Positions 41,468 through 49,714 of a stretch of 64,000 nt of DNA are shown in pieces (positions within the stretch are counted from its first letter, which is position 1; the number at the start of each line of letters is the position of its first letter). The notes beneath the pieces are model-generated. The model saw only the letters and a list, made by a program, of their open reading frames with translations, did no database searches and was not told the DNA's origin. Source of the DNA: Paenibacillus cremeus (GTDB lineage Bacteria; Bacillota; Bacilli; Paenibacillales; NBRC-103111); NCBI RefSeq assembly GCF_007786445.1, contig NZ_VNJI01000011.1, positions 1 to 64,000 on the forward strand, in the 5' to 3' direction. The position numbers and the translations under genes are program-made.

Positions 41468-41704
41468 TCATCTATTGTAATTCCAATTTATATAATTAAT
41501 TTCTAAATGTCCTAACGATAAAGTCCAATCAAGACAAGAATCGATTCCTTTTCTTGCTCCATTCGTACTAATCCCCCATTGTGCTTCCGTGTTGGCATCA
41601 GAATCATCTGGATATAGCCGTTTATTTTCTTTTCTGATTCCACGAAACCACGATATATTTAAAGTTCTTGTGTTCTTTTTCCACCACAATTCAAAAATTC
41701 TCAT
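41468..41704 (-). CDS. Hypothetical protein, Trp-rich (78 aa)
   Basis: Third of three in-frame ATG codons chosen because GGGAG lies 6 b before it. Eight Trp residues. Function unknown. Confidence 0.55.
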   Translation of the reverse strand: MRIFELWWKKNTRTLNISWFRGIRKENKRLYPDDSDANTEAQWGISTNGARKGIDSCLDWTLSLGHLEINYINWNYNR

Positions 41705-41731
41705 TTTCATCTCCCTCATAAAATTCGCTTT

Positions 41732-41989
41732 TCAACGGTTTTTCAACTCGTCAATTTCATTCTGCTGGTCTTCGATTATCCTCTTTAACCTATCAATGAA
41801 TAACTCTTTACCGACCATCAATTCATTTACTCTGTTCGTCTGTGATTTAAGACGCTTAATCTCTTCTTCGTACCACATGTCATTATTCTTTACTTTTCCA
41901 AGTGTATAATTTACTTTATCTGCTGCAAGAGATGCGATATGATCCATCTGTTCATTACTTAACGTAACATTAAAACTTAAACCCTTCAG
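41732..41989 (-). CDS. Coiled-coil protein with CUG start (85 aa)
   Basis: An ATG at 41947 has no ribosome site. The frame continues upstream and gives FNVTLSNEQMDHIASLAADK, a start pattern very common in small phage proteins. CTG 41989 lies 5 b after AGGTGAT. The C-terminal half is a coiled coil. A CUG start is likely. Confidence 0.65.
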   Translation of the reverse strand: MKGLSFNVTLSNEQMDHIASLAADKVNYTLGKVKNNDMWYEEEIKRLKSQTNRVNELMVGKELFIDRLKRIIEDQQNEIDELKNR

Positions 41990-42025
41990 AGTACATCACC
42001 TCACTTTCCTCAAGAAAGTTCCATT

Positions 42026-42298
42026 TTATCCAATTACTCGATACCTCGTATAGTGCTCATGAACTTCTGGCTCTAGAATTTTTTCATCGACCATTCGATT
42101 GATCAAGCGCTCTCCCTGTTTATAGCCTACTCTACAAGTCCTTTGTAATAACGATACAGAAGCGTATGCCTCATTCTCCGGATGGCTCTCTTTGGCTTTT
42201 ATTACAGCAGCTACAGCAAGAGGATATTTTTCTTCTTCCTGTTGTCTAAGAAATGCTTCCCATCTTTCATTTTCTTCTTTTTTTGGCTTCTTAGCCAT
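42026..42298 (-). CDS. FtsK gamma-domain-like DNA-binding protein
   Basis: 90 aa. Residues 30-90 resemble the winged helix of the FtsK/SpoIIIE gamma domain: ASVSLLQRTCRVGYKQGERL and INRMVDEKILEPE, which in FtsK read the SLLQR...GYxRA...GIV signature. That domain reads short skewed DNA sequences. Here it is free-standing, preceded by a charged helix, without the motor. A role in positioning or in regulating transcription is an inference. Confidence 0.65.
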   Translation of the reverse strand: MAKKPKKEENERWEAFLRQQEEEKYPLAVAAVIKAKESHPENEAYASVSLLQRTCRVGYKQGERLINRMVDEKILEPEVHEHYTRYRVIG

Positions 42299-42329
42299 TA
42301 AGTTTATGCCTCCTCATAAAAGTCCAATT

Positions 42330-42695
42330 TCAAACCCATTCCATCAACTCTCGAACAGTAGGAATATCGGCCTCAAGAAAATCATACATCCAAAGTTCAT
42401 CTCTCTTAATCCAAGCTAAAGCTTCATGTTCGTAAAGTACTGGTTTACCCAATTCGATATCGCACATATATGTAAGCAATCGAATGTTGTCGTGTTGAAC
42501 ATCTTTTACCATATCACCGACTTTTACTTCGCATCCAATCTCTTCGATTACTTCTCTCCGCAAAGCTTCTTCAGGGGTTTCGTCTTCTTCAACTTTCCCA
42601 CCAATAAACTCCCATTTGTTATATTTATATCGCTTACCACATAAAAATCTGTCAGTATCGCTGTTATAGATTACTGCTCCGACAACTAATTGCAT
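42330..42695 (-). CDS. Nudix hydrolase (MutT-like)
   Basis: Nudix box G-G-K-V-E-E-D-E-T-P-E-E-A-L-R-R-E-V with the metal-binding REVIEEIG is intact. At 121 aa from ATG 42695 (MQLVVGAV) behind AGGAAGTGACAAA, size is that of 8-oxo-dGTPase/CTPase MutT proteins. Likely cleans nucleotide pools; substrate not deducible. Confidence 0.9.
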   Translation of the reverse strand: MQLVVGAVIYNSDTDRFLCGKRYKYNKWEFIGGKVEEDETPEEALRREVIEEIGCEVKVGDMVKDVQHDNIRLLTYMCDIELGKPVLYEHEALAWIKRDELWMYDFLEADIPTVRELMEWV

Positions 42696-42722
42696 TTTGT
42701 CACTTCCTAATATCATTGGGGT

Positions 42723-42767
42723 TTAACTTCCATACTCCTGAAACACATCTCGTCTACCGCGTTTATA
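42723..42767 (-). pseudogene. Duplicate 3' end of the 98-aa gene, downstream of the HNH gene
   Basis: This segment encodes YKRGRRDVFQEYGS and a stop. It resembles the last 15 codons of the gene at 43267-43563 (YKKGRRDIFQEYGK, stop), with about three quarters of bases equal. The HNH gene lies exactly between the two copies. One copy is the original tail cut off by the insertion and the other was supplied with the inserted element. Confidence 0.75.
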
Positions 42768-42770
42768 AAT

Positions 42771-43277
42771 TTATACGGTCTCTCTATTGACATGCTTCCA
42801 TGTTATCCCTAGTCTAATTTTTGATATTGCATCAGCTATTACACCGTACTTCCTTCCTAAATCTGCATTCGTGCTGGATTTATCTTTGAGTATTTCAAGC
42901 ACATGCTCTTCGGTTAATTTAGAAGTGTGTACCTTTTCTCCTTTTGCTTGTCTATTTCTTTCAACTTTATCACGCACATTGTCTCCTTGCGTTCCCAATA
43001 TTAAGTGTTCTGGGTTAATACATTTTGGATTATCGCAAGTGTGCCTTACCACCAACCCTTCTGGAACTTCGCCAAATAATTCATTGTAAATGAATTTGTG
43101 CATTACGGAAACTTTTTTGTCGAACCAATACCTTATATGACCGCCGCTTTCTTCACTGCTGGCGTAATGTGAAGTACAAACAAAACACCCATTGTCATCA
43201 ATGATAAATTCTATGGGTTTCCTCTTAAAACGACCATCATCTTTCATTTTCCCTTTATTTTCTTGATTATTTTCCAT
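42771..43277 (-). CDS. HNH homing endonuclease
   Basis: 168 aa from ATG 43277, which overlaps the stop of the upstream gene; the longer frame to 43391 lies inside that gene. HNH core near residue 75: VVRHTCDNPKCINPEHLILG, then a helix-turn-helix (LTEEHVLEILKDKSSTNADL). It is related in design to the HNH protein at 14486-15175. It is flanked by two copies of its host gene's 3' end. Confidence 0.85.
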   Translation of the reverse strand: MENNQENKGKMKDDGRFKRKPIEFIIDDNGCFVCTSHYASSEESGGHIRYWFDKKVSVMHKFIYNELFGEVPEGLVVRHTCDNPKCINPEHLILGTQGDNVRDKVERNRQAKGEKVHTSKLTEEHVLEILKDKSSTNADLGRKYGVIADAISKIRLGITWKHVNRETV

Positions 43278-43563
43278 ATTCCTGAAATATATCTCTCCTA
43301 CCTTTTTTATAATCTTGTAGTGGATCATCAACTTTTTTACCCCACTTAAACTTACCAGAATGGTCACAGACGGACTTTCTTGACTCAACACGGTAGTCAG
43401 TGCCTTCTGGGAGGATATCAGTCCAATATGTATCTCCTAGCTCTTCAAGCAATTCCACAAATTTATGCTGCCAATCTTCAGGCATGGATTGTAATACACT
43501 TCGAGGAATGGTTAAGTATTGAGCATATGTAAGGCCAAACCACAAATGGATGTCTTTCTTCAT
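43267..43563 (-). CDS. Hypothetical protein interrupted in 3' region by HNH insertion (98 aa)
   Basis: Soluble protein with 'MPEDWQHKFVELLEELGDTY' helix; conserved-looking but not recognised. Its own C-terminus is present, and a diverged second copy of that C-terminus follows the HNH gene. Starts 1 b before the stop of the upstream gene. Confidence 0.62.
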   Translation of the reverse strand: MKKDIHLWFGLTYAQYLTIPRSVLQSMPEDWQHKFVELLEELGDTYWTDILPEGTDYRVESRKSVCDHSGKFKWGKKVDDPLQDYKKGRRDIFQEYGK

Positions 43564-43848
43564 TCAATAAGCATTCCTTTGCAATCTCATCGAATTACGT
43601 GTTGCTTCCAATACCTGTATAACAACATCTAATGATTTAATGTCATCGAATTTCATAACCACATGTGTATCAAAACTGTCTAATGTTTGTCCTTTTGACT
43701 CCTCCCACTCTGATCCAATTTCTCTTGGTTGCGACAGTATAAAAGCAACACCTTCTGTACGCCCATTATCATCTTGGATGTCTCCGACAAATATATCTCC
43801 ATAACCAAAATGCAAACACTTTATATTGTCCCTAGTGACGATTGGCAT
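43564..43848 (-). CDS. Hypothetical protein (94 aa)
   Basis: ATG 43848 (MPIVTRDN) follows AAGGAGGGCAAAG. Beta-rich with a C-terminal helix 'SLDVVIQVLEATRNSM'. Function unknown. Confidence 0.6.
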   Translation of the reverse strand: MPIVTRDNIKCLHFGYGDIFVGDIQDDNGRTEGVAFILSQPREIGSEWEESKGQTLDSFDTHVVMKFDDIKSLDVVIQVLEATRNSMRLQRNAY

Positions 43849-43890
43849 CTTTGCCCTCCTTATAAAAACCAAATTTCCTTAGCTTTTAAT

Positions 43891-44151
43891 TTATTTCGCA
43901 GAGTCCTCAAACAGCTTAATTTCCTCTAGTATTTCTTCAAAAGCTACCCTTGCCAGATCGATTGGGTCATCCATTCTCCAACTCCTTTGAGTGATAGTTG
44001 CAATGTAATTTAATTTCCGTTTTGTCAGTTCAACTAACTCCCAAGCCTTCTTCTCACTATCAATTAGACTGTAAATTTCCTTTTTGTCTAATCTCACATA
44101 TCCATCATAATCAGCGTATTGCAAAGCAAGGTCTTTTTCGTTATCGTTCAT
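43891..44151 (-). CDS. Hypothetical helical protein (86 aa)
   Basis: ATG after AGGAGGGGATAGCACA. Three charged helices. Function unknown. Confidence 0.57.
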   Translation of the reverse strand: MNDNEKDLALQYADYDGYVRLDKKEIYSLIDSEKKAWELVELTKRKLNYIATITQRSWRMDDPIDLARVAFEEILEEIKLFEDSAK

Positions 44152-44212
44152 TGTGCTATCCCCTCCTAAAATTTCCCCTTGAAAACGTCATTTTATTGGA
44201 AATATGCTTTAG

Positions 44213-44239
44213 AAAAACCCTTATATATCAAGGGTTTTT
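44213..44239. terminator. Terminator overlapping a gene end
   Basis: AAAAACCCTT - 7 b - AAGGGTTTTT, perfect 10-bp stem with A/T flanks. It includes the stop region of the 52-aa gene. Confidence 0.7.
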
Positions 44240-44386
44240 CAACTGGTACTTAACCTTAATCCTGCCCCAATCCCAATCAGATGAGAAATCAACATATTTA
44301 ATCTTCTCAGAGTTCTCTCTGATCCATTTATGCATTAAATCAATTGCTTCGTTGTGTGTTTTCCCTTCAAATGTTTTAAATAGCAT
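44228..44386 (-). CDS. Hypothetical protein (52 aa)
   Basis: ATG in a TAATG junction with the upstream gene. Helix then a strand pair. Rich in Trp near the end. Function unknown. Confidence 0.6.
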   Translation of the reverse strand: MLFKTFEGKTHNEAIDLMHKWIRENSEKIKYVDFSSDWDWGRIKVKYQLKNP

Positions 44387-44547
44387 TATGTATTTTGATC
44401 ATAACTCCTCAGTCCTTGTAAATTGATTGGAAGATAATATTCTGGGTTAGTATCCTGCTTTTTAATTTCCTTCTGATGCTGCCATTTTGATTTATTATTG
44501 AAATACGGTTTATATTTACTTTTTTCACTTTTAAATATTGTGGTCAA
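44386..44547 (-). CDS. Small basic protein with TTG start (53 aa)
   Basis: TTG 44547 follows GGAGGTTGATAAG. Lys/Tyr/Asn-rich, probably flexible, contains an ATACATA sequence at its stop. Function unknown. Confidence 0.6.
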   Translation of the reverse strand: MTTIFKSEKSKYKPYFNNKSKWQHQKEIKKQDTNPEYYLPINLQGLRSYDQNT

Positions 44548-44567
44548 CTTATCAACCTCCAAAAAGT

Positions 44568-45137
44568 TTAATTCTTATCAACCATTCGCTGACCTAAGAG
44601 GCCATAACCTGTAATATCGAGATAACAATTCTCATCCATCAAATCTGTTTCAGGATTATTAAAAATCCTGTTCTGTTTATCTATTACTCTGACCATCAAC
44701 AATAAATGTTTCAACAATGCATCAGAAATTGTATAAGTTCCATCTTCATTACGCCATTTCTCCAAGAAAATCTGCATCAATCTATAACTCTTTTCAACAC
44801 TATCACCATAAGCCAATTGTTTCTTATCAACCAGTTGACCAATGTTAAGTCCCATTTGCTCAAAGTATCCTGCTTGAACTGGCTCTTCCGATGGATAATT
44901 AAGTGGGATATCGCTTTCATATGCTTGAATAATTTCTTCTTCTGACACAGGGAAATCTTTGCCGTTCTCAAAAACAATAGTAAGATATAGTTGACTGCCA
45001 CTTGGAATCTGCTCGACTACGGCTACTCGATTGGTATAATACTTGATGTCATCAGCATGTTCTGGTTCATGTTGCTTAAAAAAAATATCCAGCCCTCGCT
45101 TATTAAACTTGACCTTATCACCAATTTTAAATTTCAT
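44568..45137 (-). CDS. SH3-like plus Nmad1/DUF1599-like protein
   Basis: 189 aa. The first 60 residues look like an SH3/KOW-type barrel (KFKIGDKVKFNKRGLDIF). Residues 100-185 match the DUF1599 (Nmad1) pattern: LAYGDSVEKSYRLM, VRVIDKQNRIF and YLDITGYGLLGQRM. The family is predicted to help in modified-nucleotide synthesis in phages. Overlaps the downstream neighbour's start by 4 b. Confidence 0.7.
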   Translation of the reverse strand: MKFKIGDKVKFNKRGLDIFFKQHEPEHADDIKYYTNRVAVVEQIPSGSQLYLTIVFENGKDFPVSEEEIIQAYESDIPLNYPSEEPVQAGYFEQMGLNIGQLVDKKQLAYGDSVEKSYRLMQIFLEKWRNEDGTYTISDALLKHLLLMVRVIDKQNRIFNNPETDLMDENCYLDITGYGLLGQRMVDKN

Positions 45138-45406
45138 TGCTTCTCTCTCGCCTTTCTGAGTCTGTCTGCTGCTGCTTGACGTTGTTCGTCACTCATTGGT
45201 TTGCGCTTGCTCACTGACCGGAATGAAACTTGACTAAAAGGAATATCCTTGTACCAATGCATTCCATCGTCAGTGACTTTATAAGGCTCAAGATTAGACT
45301 TCTTCAACTTTGTAATGACTGTTGGCTGACAACTTGTAATAGTCCAAGTTTTGCTTTCATCATCACACTGTAAAACAGTTTCACGTTCTGCTGGTGTATA
45401 ACTCAT
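45134..45406 (-). CDS. Hypothetical protein (90 aa)
   Basis: Contains CDDESKTWTITSCQPTVITK and a basic C-terminal helix (SDEQRQAAADRLRKAREK), like small DNA-associated phage proteins. Overlaps the next gene by 4 b. Function unknown. Confidence 0.6.
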   Translation of the reverse strand: MSYTPAERETVLQCDDESKTWTITSCQPTVITKLKKSNLEPYKVTDDGMHWYKDIPFSQVSFRSVSKRKPMSDEQRQAAADRLRKAREKQ

Positions 45407-45418
45407 CCATTTTCTCCT

Positions 45419-46078
45419 TTAGTCATTACTAACTTTTACTTTCACGTGTTTCAATAAATCTTCGTTCTGCCATCCAGAACGTAATCGACTTCTAATCACA
45501 CCTGACGCAATTCCGCTTTCTTGAGACCATTCGCCAACTGTTTTTGTAACATTATTGATTTTCACATAAATTGTATTATTTTTATTATTCGCTTGAACTA
45601 TCTTTGTCGCCCATCTGCAATTACTCGGTTCATAGTTTCCGTCAGATTCAATTCGATCAATAGTTAGATTTTCGCTATACCCATTTTCCATAGACCATTT
45701 AAAGAAATTAGGGAAGCCATTATTTTCGTCGCTCCAATCGTCACAAACAGTAATCCCTTTTTCTCCATACCACTTAAACTCTCGGCAGTTCTCATTAAAG
45801 CAACGACGATTCATATCGTTCCATATCGTATAAATCCTTTTACTCTGCAACCTGATATCATATTTACGATTTACATTGGAGGCTAACTCTTTCTGAAAAC
45901 AACCGCAACTTGTAGAATCTCCTGTTTTTAGGACTGAACTACTGAGGGGTTTTTGAGTTTTGCTATCACAACTGCATTCGCATAACCACATCGCTCTACC
46001 TACTTTATTGTTCTCTACCCTTTTTAGTACAGTCCATCTTCCAAATTTACGTCCCGTTAAATCGTCAACAGTTGCCAC
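45419..46078 (-). CDS. HNH endonuclease with AP2-like DNA-binding domain
   Basis: 219 aa. Zinc-ribbon-like start (WLCECSCDS, TSCGC), then the HNH/AP2-type core TIDRIESDGNYEPSNCRWAT near residue 140 that is typical of this class, then an Asn-rich linker and a helix-turn-helix (TVGEWSQESGIASGVIRSRL). A mobile free-standing homing enzyme between a transglycosylase gene and a small gene. Confidence 0.82.
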   Translation of the reverse strand: MATVDDLTGRKFGRWTVLKRVENNKVGRAMWLCECSCDSKTQKPLSSSVLKTGDSTSCGCFQKELASNVNRKYDIRLQSKRIYTIWNDMNRRCFNENCREFKWYGEKGITVCDDWSDENNGFPNFFKWSMENGYSENLTIDRIESDGNYEPSNCRWATKIVQANNKNNTIYVKINNVTKTVGEWSQESGIASGVIRSRLRSGWQNEDLLKHVKVKVSND

Positions 46079-46762
46079 CTATCCACCCCTTTCAAATTCA
46101 GACTTGTACTCTTTTACTGTTTTCAAATATTCATTATTACGTTTGTTTATTATGTATTTTTTACTTCCTTCAATCCCATGATGGAAACTTAAGATTGTCA
46201 TATCAAACACTTGTTCTTCTGACATCCATTTGCTTCTCCAATAGTCCCTAAGGTAAGATAACAACCAAATTGTCATATCAATATTCGTTTTAGGGTCAAG
46301 TAGGTTGTATTTCTTGAGTCCCATTTCAGAAGCAATCCATCCAACCGTGTTAGGTTGATGCAGTTGGAATAGACCATAATCGTCAGTGCTGCTTATAGAT
46401 TTATAGTCAAACTTGGATTCTGTATTCGCAAGTGCTAACAGCATCTCGTATGAGAAATTAGATTTATTTGAACACTCCCAAAGGTATTGCTGAACTTCTT
46501 CTGGAAGAGGAACATCTAATTGTGGACGTTTAGGCTTAACTTGTTCAACCGGAATTGGAACTATTGGATTAACTTCTTCTGCAACTTTAATTGCTGTTGC
46601 TAGATGATGAATGTTATTTTTAAAATTATCTTCAGCCATTTGCGACTGGTAAACGGGTTTTAAGGTGTCTGTTTTCGCTTCTCCTGCGCTTAAACTCCCT
46701 GCTGTGAGTAAGACACTGCTCACCAAAGCAAGTGCGAGAGAGTGCTTTGTAATCGGCTTCAT
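46079..46762 (-). CDS. Secreted lytic transglycosylase-like protein
   Basis: 227 aa. Signal peptide of about 28 residues (basic start, LALALVSSVLLTAG core, AxA end). Mature part has the SLT core: ALANTESKFD (catalytic Glu near residue 118), SSTDDYGLFQLHQPN and a C-terminal helix with Tyr. A Pro/Lys-rich linker precedes it. It cuts peptidoglycan in the cell wall, either for exit or for entry. Its placement in the early region is unusual. Confidence 0.82.
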   Translation of the reverse strand: MKPITKHSLALALVSSVLLTAGSLSAGEAKTDTLKPVYQSQMAEDNFKNNIHHLATAIKVAEEVNPIVPIPVEQVKPKRPQLDVPLPEEVQQYLWECSNKSNFSYEMLLALANTESKFDYKSISSTDDYGLFQLHQPNTVGWIASEMGLKKYNLLDPKTNIDMTIWLLSYLRDYWRSKWMSEEQVFDMTILSFHHGIEGSKKYIINKRNNEYLKTVKEYKSEFERGG

Positions 46763-46795
46763 TTGTCATCTCCTGTTGTGTATATTGGTGAAAAT

Positions 46796-46833
46796 GCTCT
46801 CTAGAACTTTCTGTTTGGATTATTCTAGAGAGC
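46796..46833 (-). terminator. Terminator between a 67-aa gene and the transglycosylase
   Basis: Perfect 11-bp arms GCTCTCTAGAA and TTCTAGAGAGC with a 16-base loop; on the minus strand ATTTTC follows. Confidence 0.68.
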
Positions 46834-46867
46834 GTGGATCGAACGTTGTTATATGTATTATTCAGTT

Positions 46868-47071
46868 TTATTCTGCAAGCGTGAAATCAACGTAATACTC
46901 TTTGCCCTCTTCAAATTGTTCTTGCGCTTTCTCGTTATCAACGCTCATCTGAATTTGACCAAATGGCGTATATTTCCAAAATTGCTCATTCTCTTCTGAT
47001 CCAGAAATTACAGCCTCTAAGCGTACACTATTTCCTTCTTTAAAAGCGCACTTGAATTTTGCTCTCACCAT
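46868..47071 (-). CDS. Hypothetical beta-rich protein (67 aa)
   Basis: ATG behind GTGAGGTGAAGAAAC. OB-fold-like pattern of strands with 'YTPFGQIQMSVDNEKA', a sequence type that often follows phage SSB and recombination genes. Function unknown. Confidence 0.65.
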   Translation of the reverse strand: MVRAKFKCAFKEGNSVRLEAVISGSEENEQFWKYTPFGQIQMSVDNEKAQEQFEEGKEYYVDFTLAE

Positions 47072-47108
47072 GTTTCTTCACCTCACTTTTTCATTTAAAA
47101 TAATTCTT

Positions 47109-48080
47109 TTATAGGGATTTCGTGTACTCATACATTGCTTGCAGAGTTTTTTCATCCTTAACATCTTTATACTTAGCAGTCTTAAACTTATCCGTCAATC
47201 CTTTAGCGAGTTCTTTCTTCTGATCCTGAGACAGAGTTGCAATAATGGTATCGATTTTAGAAATCAATTCATCAACTTTATTGCCTTCAGGATTACTCAA
47301 ACTTTCTGCTTCTGCATTTAGAGTCTCATCGAAGTTTTTAATTTCTTCTTTGGTAATCTTTCTGCCAGTTTGAGCCTTTGCAATAGCTGCTTTCCAATGA
47401 TTGTAATTTGGCATTTCTACGATATCGCCAATGTTAAATGTTTTAGTACGATCCTTTTCAACTTTTCCAAAAGACTTTCCATCTTTAGTATAAGTTTGAA
47501 CAACAACATCGAAATCAAATTTACTACCCTTTGGAAGATTCGGCTTCACTCCAACTTTAACACTAATTTGATTACCTTGAGCGTCTGTACGGCTCTCAGT
47601 TTCATCACTGGCTTCAGCAACATAGGATAGATTTTTACCCATCTTCACATATGTTAGAAGCTTTGCAAAGAATCTGTCATAGTGCAGACCCATTACACCG
47701 TATTCCTTAAACGAAAGCCCTTCGCCTTCAAGAAGACGATTAGATTTTCTAGCACGTTGTTCAACCACTTTTAGAGCAGCATGTTTCATGTTCTCATGAT
47801 AGCGAGTAGCACTATCAATATTGATCGTTTCTACTTGATTGAACAGTTCTTCATCACTTTCAAAATCGTCTAGATCATCATTCATTTCTTTAAAGACAAG
47901 AGTATTGGACTCCATCAAAATGTTGTCATTATACTCTTCGTAAAACTTAGTCCCACCATCACTATCAAACAATAGTTGATTAGGGAAGGAAAGACCAGTT
48001 GGAGTCTTCCCTGTCGCAGATTCACCGTACCAAAGAAATGTTACACCTTCACGTTTTTTCTCGCGTTTTTGCAATGCCAT
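47109..48080 (-). CDS. Sak4-like AAA/RecA-fold ATPase
   Basis: 323 aa. Walker A GESATGKT near residue 20 and a Walker B-like LLFDSDGGTKF near 38, with 'INIDSATRYHENMKHAA' later. This single-domain RecA-like architecture is typical of phage Sak4 single-strand annealing/repair ATPases, which normally sit next to an SSB gene, as here. The C-terminus is helical and charged. Confidence 0.78.
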   Translation of the reverse strand: MALQKREKKREGVTFLWYGESATGKTPTGLSFPNQLLFDSDGGTKFYEEYNDNILMESNTLVFKEMNDDLDDFESDEELFNQVETINIDSATRYHENMKHAALKVVEQRARKSNRLLEGEGLSFKEYGVMGLHYDRFFAKLLTYVKMGKNLSYVAEASDETESRTDAQGNQISVKVGVKPNLPKGSKFDFDVVVQTYTKDGKSFGKVEKDRTKTFNIGDIVEMPNYNHWKAAIAKAQTGRKITKEEIKNFDETLNAEAESLSNPEGNKVDELISKIDTIIATLSQDQKKELAKGLTDKFKTAKYKDVKDEKTLQAMYEYTKSL

Positions 48081-48145
48081 TTAAAATAATCCTCCTAATA
48101 TTTTATATTTTACTTAATTAGACTCACTATTTTTACTTATTTGGT

Positions 48146-49129
48146 TCAGAAGGGAAGGTCGCTGTCCTCGATGTCTAGAGCGTTCGATTGTTCAAATGGA
48201 TTATCTACAATGAAGTCATCTTCTTTGTACACTTTTGCCGTATGACTCATTACATTGGTAATCTGCAATTCATTAATCTTGTTTCGAATTGCTTTTTTGC
48301 CTTGTCCTGTTGGAGTCTCGCCACCCCAATTCAATTCTGGCTCTTCCTCTACTTCCGCTAACTCAACTCCACTGCGAATGACACCTTGGACTTTCAACAA
48401 ATCGCCAAATTTTGTTTTCTTATATACATTGTTTGCAAGTGTCTCATACTTGTTAGCATCAACAACGAAAGTGATATCTTTCCATGTTTTATCCCAACCA
48501 ATGATACGAGCACCGACATAAAGCTTTCTTGCTTCTTTGTCTAACTGGTGTTCTGTTACTACAAATTCTTGCTCAAAAGATGCTACTTCTTTGAAGTTAT
48601 CAGCGTCAAAGTCCATCTCGTCTTTCAAACCAATTCTTGCAATTGTGTATTTTACATTTGTTTTTGTTTCACCGTTTGATTCATATGTATTAATGTTAAA
48701 TTCTCCATCGATCCAAACAGGAGTATCGTTATGTAGATTATCCTTGATTGCTTTAACGCCATCATAGTTAAAGTAATTTTTCATTTTCAGTCTGCCATTC
48801 TCTTGTTCAAATCCTGTTCCCACTGTGCCAAATCCGAAACAAGTAAATCCATCTGGCATCTGATCACGTTCATCAAAATCAATCTCCATCTGCTGCTTGT
48901 TGCCATTTTTATTGGAGAAGATTTTAACTTTCTTATTAGGCACTTGACCAAATAGGTCGATGTTATAAATAGTGTTCGTTGGAGAAGTTTTTACTGATGT
49001 GCTGATGCTACGATATGGTTGACCTTCGCCATTCTTTGTTCTACCTTCGCGGTAAGCACCTTCAGCTTCCAGACCTTGAATCTTACCTTCAATTCGAATC
49101 TTACCAACTGTTTGTTTCAACTCTGCCAT
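48146..49129 (-). CDS. Single-stranded DNA-binding protein (OB fold, DLPF tail)
   Basis: 327 aa. Two OB-fold-like halves with beta strands and an acidic tail ending D-I-E-D-S-D-L-P-F, the classical SSB C-terminal peptide that recruits replication proteins. Longer than E. coli-type SSB (170 aa), as in several large Bacillales phages. First gene behind the promoter at 49334-49362. Confidence 0.82.
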   Translation of the reverse strand: MAELKQTVGKIRIEGKIQGLEAEGAYREGRTKNGEGQPYRSISTSVKTSPTNTIYNIDLFGQVPNKKVKIFSNKNGNKQQMEIDFDERDQMPDGFTCFGFGTVGTGFEQENGRLKMKNYFNYDGVKAIKDNLHNDTPVWIDGEFNINTYESNGETKTNVKYTIARIGLKDEMDFDADNFKEVASFEQEFVVTEHQLDKEARKLYVGARIIGWDKTWKDITFVVDANKYETLANNVYKKTKFGDLLKVQGVIRSGVELAEVEEEPELNWGGETPTGQGKKAIRNKINELQITNVMSHTAKVYKEDDFIVDNPFEQSNALDIEDSDLPF

Positions 49130-49139
49130 TATGTATTCA

Positions 49140-49333
49140 ATCTCCCTTATTTATATTATAGTTTATTATTATTTTATGTTTGTTTTAAGGGAGTCTTTCT
49201 GGTGGCGATCGACTAGCTGCTATGCTTTATCACCTACTTTCAATCAACCATTCCTTTCTGTTTAAGATGATTTCTCATCTATGTTATCAGGCTTTTGGCC
49301 TGTTGTTTTATTGGCGTTCCTCATTGCTTCCTT
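49140..49333 (-). promoter_or_regulatory. Long 5' leader of the SSB operon
   Basis: About 190 b between the promoter and the SSB start hold no convincing gene. On the minus strand it can fold CAGGC-CAAAA-GCCTG and GATGA-GAAA-TCATC, the second with a GNRA-type loop. A 7-codon frame (TTG...KVGDKA) with a GGAATGG site may be a leader peptide. Function unknown. Confidence 0.4.
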
Positions 49334-49362
49334 ATAATACACCCATATCCAAAGCTTGGCAA
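49334..49362 (-). promoter_or_regulatory. Sigma-A promoter of the SSB operon
   Basis: On the minus strand TTGCCA - 17 b - TATTAT. The spacing is ideal. The downstream leader is listed separately. Confidence 0.68.
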
Positions 49363-49450
49363 TATTTTTTATACATTATTTTTCGTTTTTTATTTAATTA
49401 TTCTCCGAGGAATTTACACCATGAAACATGAAATTCATTTGGTTATGATC

Positions 49451-49675
49451 TTAACGATATCTCCGCAATGCAACTTTACCAATCAATTGAAGATTGCTGC
49501 TTTTACATGGTAATTTAAAACCATACCAATCATCAGCACCTATGTATGATCCTCTAGGACAGACATAAACTAAATAATAATTACTTCTAAAAAGCCAATA
49601 TCTCCACGTGTCGATTGTAATCAGATAATTATCTATATAAAACTGATGCGTTTCTCCTGCTGGAGTGTTGAACAA
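49451..49675 (-). CDS. Hypothetical protein with TTG start (74 aa)
   Basis: TTG 49675 follows TTGGGAGTTGATATTTA. Aromatic-rich beta protein (RYWLFRSNYYLVYV). It follows the HNH gene with a 40-b gap. Function unknown. Confidence 0.58.
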   Translation of the reverse strand: MFNTPAGETHQFYIDNYLITIDTWRYWLFRSNYYLVYVCPRGSYIGADDWYGFKLPCKSSNLQLIGKVALRRYR

Positions 49676-49714
49676 TAAATATCAACTCCCAAGGAAATCT
49701 CAATTTCTTTGGTT

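Noticed and set aside
49140-49440. Protein genes in the leader upstream of SSB
   Set aside because: Only short rightward frames without ribosome sites are present; the region holds a promoter and small hairpins instead.
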